A stretch of 34,798 nt of DNA, from assembly GCA_004563715.1 (NCBI GenBank), contig SIRX01000157.1, positions 1 to 34,798 of the forward strand, read 5' to 3'. Position numbers and translations under genes: made by a program. The DNA comes from Actinomycetota bacterium. GTDB lineage: Bacteria; Actinomycetota; Rubrobacteria; Rubrobacterales; Rubrobacteraceae. The notes beneath the pieces were generated by a model. That model was not told the origin of the DNA, made no database searches, and saw only the letters and a program-made list of their open reading frames with translations. Each line of letters begins with the position of its first letter. Within the stretch, counting starts at the first letter, position 1. Positions 7,338 through 15,578 of the stretch are shown here, one piece after another.

Positions 7338-8030
7338 TCAACACGCGATCTGTATCTCCAGGCTTCCGGCCCCGACATCCTGGCCGCCGTCTTCTATCGT
7401 CCGGTAGGGGACCGTGATGTCGAAGGGTTCGGCGAAGGGGCTGGGGGTGAGGACCAGCCTACGCCGGTCGCGCCACAGGGGGACGAGCCTCTCCCCCATA
7501 AAGCGGAACCCGTCCCGATACCAGGGGTAGGTATTCTCGCCCGGCTCGTTGAGACAGACGAAGAGCGACAGGTCGTCGCAGAGCTGCAACAGCCGGAAGT
7601 TGTACTCGGTGTTCGCGAGCCATTCTTCCGGCAGGGTGCGCTGGATCCTTTCTCTGCGCGCGGCCTCCCGCTCGGAGAACCGTACCGCCACGGGTTCCTG
7701 CGAGTCCCGGACAAAGGAGCTGTAGTGGAGGCTGCACAGGTAGGCGGCGTAGGGTTCTTCGGCCTCGGTCCGGTCAATGCCATGCTCGTAGGCCCTGAGC
7801 TTTGGTTCCAGGGGGTAGTTCGTAAACGAGTAGGGTTTGCCGGTCTCGGGGTTGAAGCGCACCTCGTCGTCCAGTTCCTGCCAGGCTGTATCGTGCTCCG
7901 CGATGGCGTAGAGCGTGGGGGCATACGGCTCGAACCCTGCGGCCCAGTGCTCGGCGAACACGCCGGAGACCTTGCCGTGCTCGTACTGTTGCACGAGCAC
8001 AAAGCCTCCGGGTATCTCGCGGACGATCAC
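7338..8030 (-). CDS. DUF3891 family protein
   Basis: A 230-residue protein of unknown function. The N-terminus (MIVREIPGGFVLVQQYEHGKVSG..FA) and the IAEHDTAWQE and YSFTNYPLEPK segments match what I recall of DUF3891. Conserved His/Asp residues (QYEH, EHD, LHYSSF) hint at a metal site, as in all-helical HD-like enzymes, but this is not established. The start is GTG at 8030 with GGGG just before it. It has no signal peptide or membrane segment, so it is cytosolic. No function is inferred from its neighbours. Confidence 0.7.
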   Translation of the reverse strand: MIVREIPGGFVLVQQYEHGKVSGVFAEHWAAGFEPYAPTLYAIAEHDTAWQELDDEVRFNPETGKPYSFTNYPLEPKLRAYEHGIDRTEAEEPYAAYLCSLHYSSFVRDSQEPVAVRFSEREAARRERIQRTLPEEWLANTEYNFRLLQLCDDLSLFVCLNEPGENTYPWYRDGFRFMGERLVPLWRDRRRLVLTPSPFAEPFDITVPYRTIEDGGQDVGAGSLEIQIAC

Positions 8031-8082
8031 CCCGTGAGCTTACCGCAAAGCTAGCGGTTCAGCCGCGACGCTTTTGAGGACT

Positions 8083-8625
8083 CTAGAAAACCGGCCGCCG
8101 GTCAACGGCCAGCGGGCCCTGGAGGCTCGCATCATCGAGAAACGCTTCTTGAACCGCGTCGAAGTCTTCGGCGGGAACAGTTGCGAGCACGAGGGCGAAG
8201 CCGGAGGAAAACCGCTCATCCCACTCCCTGGCGAACCTCTCCGGCAGGCCCAGCTCCAGCAGCTTCTTCTTCAGGCGCGGCCGCCGGTAGTACAGCACCA
8301 GGCCCAAGACCGAACCTATTATCAGCAAGGCCTCCACGGTGAGCCCGGTCCACAGGTGGATCGCGGCCATAAGAACGCTCGTCGCCGTGACCGCGAGGAA
8401 CATGCTGCCGAACTCGAACCACTGCAACCTCGTGAGACCCGACTCCACCGGCCGGGTACGGACCCCGGGTAGGGTAGCCCGGACTACACGCTCGTCCCGC
8501 CGCCGGGTGAGCACGAGCAGGCCGTCGTCCGCTAGGCCGGAGGTTTCGAGGCGCTCGTCGAGCGCCTTGAGGGACCGCAAGTCTCCGGCCACGGCCCCGA
8601 CCGTGTAGTAGCGAGGAATGCTCAT
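8083..8625 (-). CDS. Small two-helix membrane protein of unknown function
   Basis: A 180-residue protein I do not recognise. Residues 1-65 are soluble and mixed-charge. Two hydrophobic segments (about 75-91 and 96-112) form a membrane hairpin followed by a very basic patch (YYRRPRLKKKLLE). The C-terminal 60 residues are soluble again. Both ends are probably cytoplasmic by the positive-inside rule. No Shine-Dalgarno is seen; TAGAAA lies 6 nt before the ATG. The layout resembles stress-induced general membrane proteins of the YflT/GsiB-neighbour type, but that is only a loose resemblance. Confidence 0.6.
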   Translation of the reverse strand: MSIPRYYTVGAVAGDLRSLKALDERLETSGLADDGLLVLTRRRDERVVRATLPGVRTRPVESGLTRLQWFEFGSMFLAVTATSVLMAAIHLWTGLTVEALLIIGSVLGLVLYYRRPRLKKKLLELGLPERFAREWDERFSSGFALVLATVPAEDFDAVQEAFLDDASLQGPLAVDRRPVF

Positions 8626-8669
8626 GCTACTTTTCTAACGCACCTGCTGTCGGGAGCCGGTAAGCGGCT

Positions 8670-9191
8670 TCACCAAGCCAGTAGAAGACCCGCGCTGGTC
8701 AGAACCCCGATCAGGGCCCCGGCCAACACGTCCACCGGGTAGTGGACCCCGAGGTACACCCGGGAGAGGATGGTGAGCAGGGCCGCCGGAACCACGAGCG
8801 GGGCCAGAACGGGATATATCGCCGAGAGGGCCAGCGCCCCGGCGGCCGCGGTCGCGGAGTGGCCCGAAGGGAAAGAGCTCGAAGACGGGGTCTTTACGAG
8901 GGGCGCGATGCTGGTATCCGAGATGTACGGGCGGGACCGGTCGAAGGCGTGCTTGGAGCCCTCGGCGATCAGCCACGAGCCGGCGATAGCGGCCCAGGGC
9001 ACCAGGAGGTTCGCCGGCACCAGCCCGGTTACCAGGAAAGCCCCCGCCGCGATAAAGCCCCACAACGCCCCGGCGGTACCAGCCACCGTGAACCAGCGCA
9101 TAACCACCGTGAGCGGAGCCCACTTCAGGCGGAAGACCACCCGGAACAGCGTCCGGTCGAGGTCCCTTAGTTTCCGCACGAAAGCCTTCAA
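8670..9191 (-). CDS. PAP2-family membrane phosphatase
   Basis: A 173-residue integral membrane phosphatase of the phosphatidic acid phosphatase type 2 family. It would dephosphorylate a lipid phosphate such as undecaprenyl or phosphatidylglycerol phosphate on the outer face of the membrane. All three signature blocks are present: KHAFDRSRP, PSGHS and SRVYLGVHYPVDV, with the catalytic histidines in the second and third. There are about four to five hydrophobic segments. The TTG start at 9191 is the only in-frame start candidate. It lies 51 nt after the transporter gene stop on the same strand, so co-transcription is possible. Confidence 0.85.
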   Translation of the reverse strand: MKAFVRKLRDLDRTLFRVVFRLKWAPLTVVMRWFTVAGTAGALWGFIAAGAFLVTGLVPANLLVPWAAIAGSWLIAEGSKHAFDRSRPYISDTSIAPLVKTPSSSSFPSGHSATAAAGALALSAIYPVLAPLVVPAALLTILSRVYLGVHYPVDVLAGALIGVLTSAGLLLAW

Positions 9192-9242
9192 TCCCGGGCC
9201 CTGGTAGCGGGTGTTTTCTCGGCCTGCATTCTGCCGCGTCCT

Positions 9243-10031
9243 CTACTCCGCGTTGTTCTCGTCCAGGTTCCTTTTCCTGGAGCCGATGACCTGCCCGTAG
9301 TTCAGGAGGGTGACCAGAAACACCCCTCCGAGCGTGTTGCCGATCGTGGCCGGCAACAGGAAACCGCCCAGGTACTCCGCGTACGTGTACTCCCCGACGA
9401 ACACGCCCATCAGAACCTCCGTAGAACCAGCTATGCAGTGTGTCAGCCCGGCAGCCGGGATGATCAGGACCAGCAAGTATATAAAGAACACCTGGGAGAT
9501 GGTGTCCCGGGAGGCCGCCACCATCCAGGCGATCATCGCCACGAGCCAGCCGCCGAATATGCCTTTTATCGTCGAGGTGGCGAAACCGTAATCCATCTTG
9601 GTCGACACCTCGCCGAGGACGAGCGCGACGGCCTCGGGGCTGAGGACCTCACCGTAGATGAGGGCGGCGGCGAAGACCGTAGCCCCCAGCACGTTGAAAA
9701 CGAAGATCACCACCCACAGCCGGAGCATGTTGGGCAGCTGTTCTTTGCGAGACAGCACGACGACCACCGGGGTGACCGTGTTCTCCGTGTAGAGCTGAGC
9801 CCGGCCCAGGATTACTAGCAGAAAACCCAGCGGATAGAAGGCGTATGCGAGGAACCCTACTCCGCCGGTCAGGCTCCCGACGACCGCCAGGGCAACCACG
9901 CTGAAAGAGATGTTGAGCCCGGCGGCAAACCCGCTGAACGCCAGCCCCACGTTGGCCCGCTCCAGCTCTTTCTGGCCGTCCTCGACTACGGTCTCGAAAA
10001 TCTCCCCGGCCGTTTTGGATGTGGTAGTCAC
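9243..10031 (-). CDS. Formate/nitrite transporter (FNT) family channel
   Basis: A 262-residue six-helix membrane channel of the FocA/NirC family, which forms pentamers and moves small monovalent acids such as formate, nitrite or hydrosulfide. The family features are the N-terminal amphipathic region (AGEIFETVVEDGQKELERAN), AGLNISFS, GRAQLYTENTV, the GWLVAMIAWM helix and the pore histidine in GLTHCIAGS. The C-terminal tail is short and charged. The start is GTG at 10031. TATGAT (10046-10041) lies 9 nt upstream and no Shine-Dalgarno is seen, so the transcript may be leaderless. The substrate is not decided by the sequence; some actinobacterial members are annotated as formate or nitrite carriers. 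Confidence 0.88.
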   Translation of the reverse strand: MTTTSKTAGEIFETVVEDGQKELERANVGLAFSGFAAGLNISFSVVALAVVGSLTGGVGFLAYAFYPLGFLLVILGRAQLYTENTVTPVVVVLSRKEQLPNMLRLWVVIFVFNVLGATVFAAALIYGEVLSPEAVALVLGEVSTKMDYGFATSTIKGIFGGWLVAMIAWMVAASRDTISQVFFIYLLVLIIPAAGLTHCIAGSTEVLMGVFVGEYTYAEYLGGFLLPATIGNTLGGVFLVTLLNYGQVIGSRKRNLDENNAE

Positions 10032-10176
10032 AGGCCCGGTATCATACTACAGGGATGCTCACCGGCGACGCCCGGCAGCCCGTAACCGCCCGACTCCTCC
10101 CGACTCCACCGGTGTTCTGAAGTAGAATACGGCGAGCGTTCCCGGAGAAACCGTTAGATAGTCAGGGGTACATAGC

Positions 10177-10443
10177 ATGGACAGAAAGATCGTGGAGCAG
10201 GTCGTGGAAGAAGCCCGCCAGGAAGCGGCCAACCTGGTTATCTGGGATCGGAGGGACACCTTTACGGTGGAACCCGACGACCTCTCCGAGTTGGAGCTCG
10301 CCGACGAGCATCTGCGGGCGAAGATGCAGGACGGCCGGGCCACCGTCTATCTGGAGTACGGTTCGATCTACAAGCTCGTGGTAGAGCGGGAGCGCAAGGC
10401 CCGTCCCGGCGTGCGCGCCGGCTTCGGCGCGGGCATAGATTAG
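10177..10443 (+). CDS. Small cytosolic protein of unknown function
   Basis: An 88-residue acidic protein I do not recognise. The first half is helical and charged (MDRKIVEQVVEEARQEAAN), followed by a short beta-rich stretch and a basic, Arg/Gly-rich end. It has no cysteine, signal or membrane segment. AGGGG lies 11 nt before the ATG, and TAGAAT at 10123-10128 may be its -10. It stands alone and faces rpiA tail to tail. Good codon bias and a plausible ribosome-binding site make it a real gene. Confidence 0.6.
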   Translation: MDRKIVEQVVEEARQEAANLVIWDRRDTFTVEPDDLSELELADEHLRAKMQDGRATVYLEYGSIYKLVVERERKARPGVRAGFGAGID

Positions 10444-10474
10444 AGGGGATGCCCTGGTCCCCCCTAGCCCTCTA
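10441..10474. terminator. Possible bidirectional terminator between the orphan gene and rpiA
   Basis: TAGAGGG (10441-10447) pairs with CCCTCTA (10468-10474) across a 20-nt loop, spanning both convergent stop codons. The stem is only 7 bp and there is no T-run, so this is weak. Confidence 0.3.
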
Positions 10475-11150
10475 CGATCTCGGCGCCTTCCTCCCGGGCG
10501 ATGACCGCGGCGTGGGACAACCCCACGAACAGCCCGCACTCCAGCGCGCCGGGGATGCGTTTTATCTCGTTCTGTAGCCCGTCCGGGTCCGGTATCGAGG
10601 GAAACCGGCAGTCTACCGTGTAGTGTCCACCGTCCGTCACGAACGGCTTCCGGCCTTCCATCCTGAGCTCGGGCCGGGAGCCAAGGGCTTTCAACGCGGC
10701 GAAGGTCGCCTCCCAGCCAAAGGGCTCGACCTCCACGGGCAAGGCTCCACGTCCCAGCACGTCCACCAGCTTCGACTCGTCGGCGATCACGATCAGGCCT
10801 TCCCCGGCGGCGGCGACGATCTTCTCCCTGAGCAGGGCGCCGCCCAGGCCTTTTATGAGGTCTAGACCGGGGCCGACCTCGTCCGCCCCGTCTATCGTAA
10901 GGTCCGGCCGGGCCTCCGAGAGGCCGGTCAGGGGTACGCCTTCCCGCCGGGCGAGTTCGGCGCTCGACTCCGAGGTGGGTATGCCCCGGACGTCCCGGAG
11001 CGTGCCCTCTGAAAGGTACTCCCCGATCCTCTTGATGGCCCAGTAGGCCGTGGAACCGGTGCCGAGACCGAGGATCATGCCGTCCTCGACGTAGGCGTCA
11101 ACGGCCCGGAATGCGGCGGAGCGTTTCTGTTCGTCAACCGCGCCGGACAC
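10464..11150 (-). CDS. rpiA: Ribose-5-phosphate isomerase A
   Basis: A 228-residue enzyme interconverting ribose 5-phosphate and ribulose 5-phosphate in the pentose phosphate pathway. The family blocks are all present: phosphate loop LGLGTGSTA (about 28-35), IDGADEVGP (86-94), LIKGLGGALLREK with Lys100 and catalytic Glu109, and IADESKLV. The frame is open further upstream into the cold-shock gene region, but GTG 11150, preceded by GGGAG, fits the family N-terminus; GTG 11156 is an alternative. The gene follows the cold-shock gene by 47 nt on the same strand. Confidence 0.92.
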   Translation of the reverse strand: MSGAVDEQKRSAAFRAVDAYVEDGMILGLGTGSTAYWAIKRIGEYLSEGTLRDVRGIPTSESSAELARREGVPLTGLSEARPDLTIDGADEVGPGLDLIKGLGGALLREKIVAAAGEGLIVIADESKLVDVLGRGALPVEVEPFGWEATFAALKALGSRPELRMEGRKPFVTDGGHYTVDCRFPSIPDPDGLQNEIKRIPGALECGLFVGLSHAAVIAREEGAEIVEG

Positions 11151-11197
11151 TCTCACTCCCGAAAACGAAAGGCCGGAACACCGGAACGGCGGTCCAG

Positions 11198-11407
11198 CTA
11201 CCCTACTATCTTCACCCTTGCGGCCTGCTTCTTGCCGCGCCGGCCGTCCACGACCTCGAACTCCACCTCGGCGCCTTCTTCCAGGGTCCGGAACCCCTCG
11301 CCGGATATCTCGGAGTAGTGAACGAAGAGGTCTTCCCCGCCTTCCACGTTCTCGATAAACCCGTACCCCTTCTCGTCCGAGAACCACTTGACTCTACCGC
11401 GTGCCAC
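11198..11407 (-). CDS. Cold-shock domain protein, CspA family
   Basis: A 69-residue single-stranded nucleic acid binding protein (OB fold) that acts as an RNA chaperone. RNP1 (KGYGFIE) and RNP2 (DLFVHY) are intact, and the start is the classic (M)ARGRVKWF. The start is GTG at 11407 with GGAGGT close upstream. The leader contains TAAGAT about 50-60 nt upstream as a possible -10, leaving a modest untranslated region. It lies between the htrA terminator and rpiA. Confidence 0.93.
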   Translation of the reverse strand: MARGRVKWFSDEKGYGFIENVEGGEDLFVHYSEISGEGFRTLEEGAEVEFEVVDGRRGKKQAARVKIVG

Positions 11408-11472
11408 GATACCTCCAGGCTCTTTCCCCGAAAGAACCGTGGAAACGAACCTCCGGAGAAAACTTATCTTAC

Positions 11473-11500
11473 CCCGCCCTCCCAGGGGCGACAGGGCGGG
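11473..11500 (-). terminator. Terminator of htrA
   Basis: On the minus strand, CCCGCCCT (11500-11493) pairs with AGGGCGGG (11480-11473) around a 12-nt loop, 53 nt after the htrA stop. TTTT occurs about ten bases later. It separates htrA from the cold-shock gene. Confidence 0.55.
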
Positions 11501-11553
11501 ACTGTAGCATTCCTTTCCATCCGACGCAAATCGCCGGCTTCTCTGAACCGGTT

Positions 11554-12720
11554 TTACGCTCCTTCGGGCTGGACGCCGAGGACGACCTCGACCTGGCGCG
11601 GTTCCTCGCCGGGCGTGACGACGGTCAGCCCCAGCCGGTCCCCGGGCTGCAGCGAGTTGACGATCCCGATCACGTCGTCGGGAGAAGAGACCTCCTCCCC
11701 GCCGACCTCCGTGATAACGTCCCCTATCGGCACCGGCAGGCCGTCGATATCCTGCTCTTCACCGCCCTTTATGCCGGCATCGTCCGCGGGGCCACCGCCG
11801 GTTACCCCGCTTACTATCGCCCCGGAGGGCGGCAGACCGTACTGCTCGCGCAGGTCCTTTTTCGTGAGCGAGGTGTAGGCTACCAGCTCCCCGATACCCG
11901 CCGTGAACATCCGCACCCCGATGTACCCGTGCTCCACGGCACCGGTGGTTACGAGCTGCTCGACGACGCTCTTGACAGTGTTGCTCGGGATGGCGAACCC
12001 GACCCCCTGGAAGCTGCCGGTCTCCGAGATGATCTGGGAGTTCACCCCGATAACCGTGCCCCGGGAATCGAGCAGCGGGCCGCCGGAGTTGCCGGGGTTG
12101 ATCGCGGCGTCCGTCTGCACGGCGTCGCTGATGGTGTAGTTGTTCGGGGCTTTTATGGGGCGTCCCACACCGCTCACGATGCCGGTGGTCACGCTGATGC
12201 CCACGTTGAGCGGGTTGCCGATGGCGATGACCGGCTGTCCCACCTGTAGGGAGTCGGAGTCCCCGAGCGTCAGCGGCTTCAGGGCTTCCTCCGGCGCCTC
12301 GACCTTCAGGACCGCCAGGTCGGTCGAAGGGTCCTCCCCCACGACCTCGGCCTCGCGGCGCGTCCCGTTGGCGAACCTGACGGAGACCCCCTCAGCCGCT
12401 TCGACCACGTGCTGGTTGGTCACGATGTGGCCGTTGCGGTCGAGCACGAAGCCCGAACCTCCGCCAGGCCCCGCACCGGAGGCCACGTCCACGCTCACCA
12501 CGCCGGGACCGTCCCGCGTATACACCTGCCGCACCGAAGCCTGTCTGGCGCTGTCCTCCGGGCTTTCTACGTCGGGCAGGCTGGCGGCCTCCGGCTCGAC
12601 TTGTCTGATGGTTACGTCTCCGGTGCCGTCGGTGAGTCCGGGCACCCCGAAGACCAGCAGCAGCGCGGTCAGCAGGCCACCGATAACCGCCGAAACCAGG
12701 GCTGTAAGTGCTGTCTTCAG
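11554..12720 (-). CDS. Membrane-anchored HtrA/DegP-type serine protease with PDZ domain
   Basis: A predicted 388-residue extracytoplasmic quality-control protease. Residues 5-26 form one membrane anchor. The trypsin-like domain has His104 (TNQHVV), Asp134 (STDLAVLKV) and Ser212 (GNSGGPLL), and a PDZ domain covers about 265-380. The first standard start in frame is GTG 12645, which would cut through the membrane anchor. The frame remains open to a TGA at 12744-12742, and CTG 12720 follows AGGAGAGG by 6 nt, so I chose CTG. An extended -10 (12765-12757) would place the transcript start at about 12750. The gene follows the Ser/Thr kinase by 57 nt. Confidence 0.85.
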   Translation of the reverse strand: MKTALTALVSAVIGGLLTALLLVFGVPGLTDGTGDVTIRQVEPEAASLPDVESPEDSARQASVRQVYTRDGPGVVSVDVASGAGPGGGSGFVLDRNGHIVTNQHVVEAAEGVSVRFANGTRREAEVVGEDPSTDLAVLKVEAPEEALKPLTLGDSDSLQVGQPVIAIGNPLNVGISVTTGIVSGVGRPIKAPNNYTISDAVQTDAAINPGNSGGPLLDSRGTVIGVNSQIISETGSFQGVGFAIPSNTVKSVVEQLVTTGAVEHGYIGVRMFTAGIGELVAYTSLTKKDLREQYGLPPSGAIVSGVTGGGPADDAGIKGGEEQDIDGLPVPIGDVITEVGGEEVSSPDDVIGIVNSLQPGDRLGLTVVTPGEEPRQVEVVLGVQPEGA

Positions 12721-12756
12721 GCTGATCCTCTCCTGTCCGGGTCAGAGTGCCCGCTA

Positions 12757-12765
12757 GTTATACCA
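12757..12765 (-). promoter_or_regulatory. Extended -10 promoter of htrA
   Basis: On the minus strand, TGG-TATAAC (12765-12757) is an extended -10 element (TGnTATAAT with one mismatch). A start about 7 nt downstream (near 12750) leaves a leader of about 30 nt containing AGGAGAGG before the CTG at 12720. No good -35 is seen, as expected for this promoter class. Confidence 0.5.
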
Positions 12766-12777
12766 ACTCCGTCCCCG

Positions 12778-14349
12778 CTACGAGGCAACTTCCTGCTGGT
12801 CCACGATGGTGAGGGCGTCCAGCTTCCACTCCCCGTCCTCGCGAACGAGCGTCCACGTCGCGGCGTTTCGCTCGATGCGGCCGGTGTGCACGGCACGGGT
12901 CACGCCGGAGGCCCGGGCCGTGCCGTTCTGAACCTGCACCGAGGGCCCCTGGAGAAAGCTGATCTCCTCCAGGGTGTTGAAGGTGTTCCTCCACTTGTCC
13001 GGCGTCTGCGCCGAGCTGCGCTTGAAGTTCCGGGATAGCAGGTCGTAGGAACGATCGTACTCCCCAGCCGCGGCCAGGTCGTAGACGCTCACTATGGTCT
13101 GGGCGGCCTCCTCTTCGTCTCCGGTCTCCGAACTTCCGCCGCCGTCTCCTCCGGGGGGCGCACCGGGCAGAGGCGGCTCTTCGGGAGGAGGTTGCTCCTG
13201 CGGGACGGTCTGTTGCTCCGGTGGCTCCTGCAGCCCGGGCGCGGTCGTCGGAGGCGCGGGGCCTGCCTCCTCTTCTCCATCCCCGGCGGGCGTGAGGTTA
13301 TCCTCGGGTTGGGTGACGGGGCCGGTCGCAGAAGTCTCTCCCCGTTCGTCTTCTCCCAGCAAGGCGAAAGCGCCGAAGCCCCCCAGCAACGCGAGGACCG
13401 CTACCAGCGTGGCCACCACCGGGACCAGGCGGCGGGTTCGGGTTCTCGAAGCCGGGGCGGAACCGGTTCCCAACGCAGACGCCGCGCCCGGAGGAGGCGC
13501 GTAGGCACCAGTCCCGGTCGTCCCCACGTCCGGATGAAGCGCCGCCATCCGCCGGTCCACCTGTTCGGCGGTCGGACGTTCGCCGGGGTCTTTGGCGAGA
13601 CAGTCCAGGATCAGCCGTTCGAGTTCGCCGTCCACCATCGCCCGCTCCCCGGGCGGCACCGGCGGCCTGGAGACGTGCTGGCTGGCGATCTCGATGGGTG
13701 TCCCATCGAACGGCGCCTCGCCGGTAACCGCTTCGTAGAGCGTGGCCCCGAGCGAGTAGACGTCGCTCTTGGGCGTGATCTCTTTTCCTTGAAGTTGTTC
13801 CGGGGAGGAGTACCGGGCGGTCCCCATGTACGTTCCGGTCCGGGTGGCCTGGGTGGCGTCGAGGGCGCGGGCGATACCGAAGTCCGCGAGCTTGGGCCGG
13901 CCGTTCTGGTTCAGCAGGATGTTGTGCGGCTTTACGTCCCGGTGGACGACGCCCCGCTCGTGGGCGTGGGCCAGGCCCGCGGCGACGCCGCTGAGGCCGG
14001 AAACCTCTGCCACCGACAACGGCCCGGTCCGGGAGATCCGGCCCCGCAGGTCTCCCCCCGGGACGTGCTCCATGACGATGTACGAGACCTTCCGGCCTTC
14101 CAGCTCGTCTTCGCCGGCGTCGTAGACCTGGACTATGTTGGGATGCGAGAGCCGGGCGGCGGTGCGGCCTTCACGCCGGAACCGGAACCCGATGTCCGAC
14201 TCCAGGAACTCGGGTTTGAGCACCTTGACCGCCACGGGCCGGCCGAGCACCTCGTCGGTGCCCAGAAAAACGGTGGACATACCCCCGGAGCCCAGCTCCC
14301 GGTCGAGGATGAACCGCCCGCCCAGCCGCTGTCCCGCGTACCGGCTCAC
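12778..14349 (-). CDS. Transmembrane Ser/Thr protein kinase with extracytoplasmic NTF2-like domain
   Basis: A 523-residue Hanks-type receptor kinase. The kinase domain covers about 12-272: glycine loop LGSGGMSTVF, Lys42 (VAVKVLK), HRDVKPHN with catalytic Asp138, D156FG and SSPEQ. A Ser/Gly/Pro segment leads to one membrane helix (about 308-332). Outside follows a Pro/Glu/Gln-rich linker (340-420) and a C-terminal domain of about 100 residues (VSVYDLAAAGEYDRSYDLLS to the end) that looks NTF2-like, in place of the PASTA repeats of PknB. GTG 14349 is chosen; a start at 14409 would overlap aroF by 32 nt. It probably senses an envelope signal. It lies 28 nt downstream of the aroF stop, and htrA follows. 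Confidence 0.85.
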   Translation of the reverse strand: MSRYAGQRLGGRFILDRELGSGGMSTVFLGTDEVLGRPVAVKVLKPEFLESDIGFRFRREGRTAARLSHPNIVQVYDAGEDELEGRKVSYIVMEHVPGGDLRGRISRTGPLSVAEVSGLSGVAAGLAHAHERGVVHRDVKPHNILLNQNGRPKLADFGIARALDATQATRTGTYMGTARYSSPEQLQGKEITPKSDVYSLGATLYEAVTGEAPFDGTPIEIASQHVSRPPVPPGERAMVDGELERLILDCLAKDPGERPTAEQVDRRMAALHPDVGTTGTGAYAPPPGAASALGTGSAPASRTRTRRLVPVVATLVAVLALLGGFGAFALLGEDERGETSATGPVTQPEDNLTPAGDGEEEAGPAPPTTAPGLQEPPEQQTVPQEQPPPEEPPLPGAPPGGDGGGSSETGDEEEAAQTIVSVYDLAAAGEYDRSYDLLSRNFKRSSAQTPDKWRNTFNTLEEISFLQGPSVQVQNGTARASGVTRAVHTGRIERNAATWTLVREDGEWKLDALTIVDQQEVAS

Positions 14350-14377
14350 ATCCGTGCCCCGCCAGAGCCCCCCGAGA

Positions 14378-15184
14378 CTAGATGACCTCCCGGCCGATGG
14401 CCGCAGCAAACGGCTGCAGGCTCTCGCGCAGCCCCATCAGAGCCCCGGCCGGCAATGCCTGCTCGGCGTCGCACAACGCCTCCTGCGGCTCGTGGTGGCT
14501 CTCCACGATCAGCCCGTCGGCCTCCGCCGCCACGCTGGCCTTCGAGAGCGGTATAACCAGGTCGCGCCTCCCGGCCGCGTGGGAGGGGTCCACGACCACC
14601 GGCAGGTCCGTCAGCCGCTTGGCCACTATCACCGCCGAGAGGTCCAGCGTGAAGCGCGTAGAAGGCTCAAAGGTGCGTATGCCCCGCTCGCAGAGCACCA
14701 CGTTGTCTGCTCCGGCGCTGGTTATGTACTCGGCCGCCAGAAGCCACTCTTCGACCGTTGCCGCCAGGCCCCGCTTGAGGAGCACCCCGTGGTCGGTCCC
14801 GGCGATCGCCTCTCCTACCCGCCGCAGCAGGGAGAAGTTGGCCATGTTGCGCGACCCTATCTGCAACACCTTGGCGTGCTCCATGACCACCTCTATATCG
14901 TAGGGGTCCATCACCTCCGTCACGACTTCAAGGCCCAGAGCCGAGCTTACCTCGGAGAGGATCTTCAGCCCTTCCACCCCCAACCCCTGGAACGAGTAGG
15001 GCGAGGTGCGGGGCTTGAACGCGCCGCCCCTCACGTACCCAAAGCCCGCTTCCTTGACGGTCCTGGCCGAGGCCTCAAACTGCTCGTAGCTCTCCACCGT
15101 GCACGGGCCGGCCACAACCCGGAAGGTGCCGGGCTGGATCATGCCGTTCAGGGTCTTCACGTTGGTCTTTACTGAGAGGTCCAT
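14378..15184 (-). CDS. aroF: 3-deoxy-7-phosphoheptulonate (DAHP) synthase, type I-beta
   Basis: A 268-residue enzyme that condenses phosphoenolpyruvate with erythrose 4-phosphate, the first step of the shikimate pathway. It belongs to the short AroF/KDO8P-synthase-like class: VVAGPCTVES, KPRTSPYSFQGLG, GSRNMANFSLLR, LLKRG, ERGIRTFE and DPSHAAGRRDLV are all present. The N-terminal regulatory ferredoxin-like domain found in some members is absent. The separately encoded chorismate mutase 16 nt upstream could supply allosteric control by complex formation, as known in other bacteria; this is inference. The start is ATG at 15184. Confidence 0.92.
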   Translation of the reverse strand: MDLSVKTNVKTLNGMIQPGTFRVVAGPCTVESYEQFEASARTVKEAGFGYVRGGAFKPRTSPYSFQGLGVEGLKILSEVSSALGLEVVTEVMDPYDIEVVMEHAKVLQIGSRNMANFSLLRRVGEAIAGTDHGVLLKRGLAATVEEWLLAAEYITSAGADNVVLCERGIRTFEPSTRFTLDLSAVIVAKRLTDLPVVVDPSHAAGRRDLVIPLSKASVAAEADGLIVESHHEPQEALCDAEQALPAGALMGLRESLQPFAAAIGREVI

Positions 15185-15200
15185 ACCTGGTCCACCATTG

Positions 15201-15515
15201 CTAGCTGTAAAACTCTCCGCGTTGAATTTCGAGGTCCCGGATGCGGTGCAAGATCAGCCCGAAGATCTCGCGCATCGAGGCGTCGTAGATAGGCCCCTCG
15301 TTGTAGTCGGCTACCCGCTGGAGGATCTCCTCCTCCCGCCGGGGGTCGAAGATCGGCACGCCCGCCTCAGACTTTATCGAGGCGATCTCCTGGACGATGG
15401 AAGCCCGCTCGTTTAGCGCCCGGATGAGGTCCCGGTCTACCGCGTCGACGCGCTCCCTGAGCTGCTGTATCTTCTGCTGCACCTCGGTGTTTTCCGTATC
15501 CTTCATATCTTCCAT
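15201..15515 (-). CDS. aroQ: Chorismate mutase, AroQ class
   Basis: A 104-residue all-helical enzyme converting chorismate to prephenate. The pattern LRERVDAVDRDLIRALNERASIVQEIASIK, with a later FDPRREEEILQRV and a C-terminal helix ending IHRIRDLE-like, is typical of AroQ. Arg and Lys residues at the usual active-site spacing are visible. The frame is open upstream, but ATG 15515 sits 10 nt after a TAGAAT box and has no Shine-Dalgarno; ATG 15506 is a second choice. It heads an operon with DAHP synthase. Confidence 0.9.
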   Translation of the reverse strand: MEDMKDTENTEVQQKIQQLRERVDAVDRDLIRALNERASIVQEIASIKSEAGVPIFDPRREEEILQRVADYNEGPIYDASMREIFGLILHRIRDLEIQRGEFYS

Positions 15516-15525
15516 GAGGGCTGCG

Positions 15526-15554
15526 ATTCTATCTGTTGACCCCCCGGAAAACAA
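15526..15554 (-). promoter_or_regulatory. Promoter of the chorismate mutase-aroF operon
   Basis: On the minus strand: TTGTTT (15554-15549), 17-nt spacer, TAGAAT (15531-15526), then 10 nt to the ATG at 15515. It lies between the terminator hairpin at 15579-15608 and the gene. As with cysM, the implied transcript begins within a few bases of the start codon. Confidence 0.6.
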
Positions 15555-15578
15555 CTCACCCCTGTACCAGGGCACCGA

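Noticed and set aside
6324-8054. Open frame of 576 codons on the plus strand
   Set aside because: It is antisense to the M42 and DUF3891 genes, which have complete motifs and good starts. Long antisense frames are common in GC-rich coding DNA.
13192-14385. Long plus-strand open frame opposite the Ser/Thr kinase
   Set aside because: The composition is Arg/Gly/Pro-rich shadow, with no domain motif, and the minus-strand kinase has every catalytic motif.
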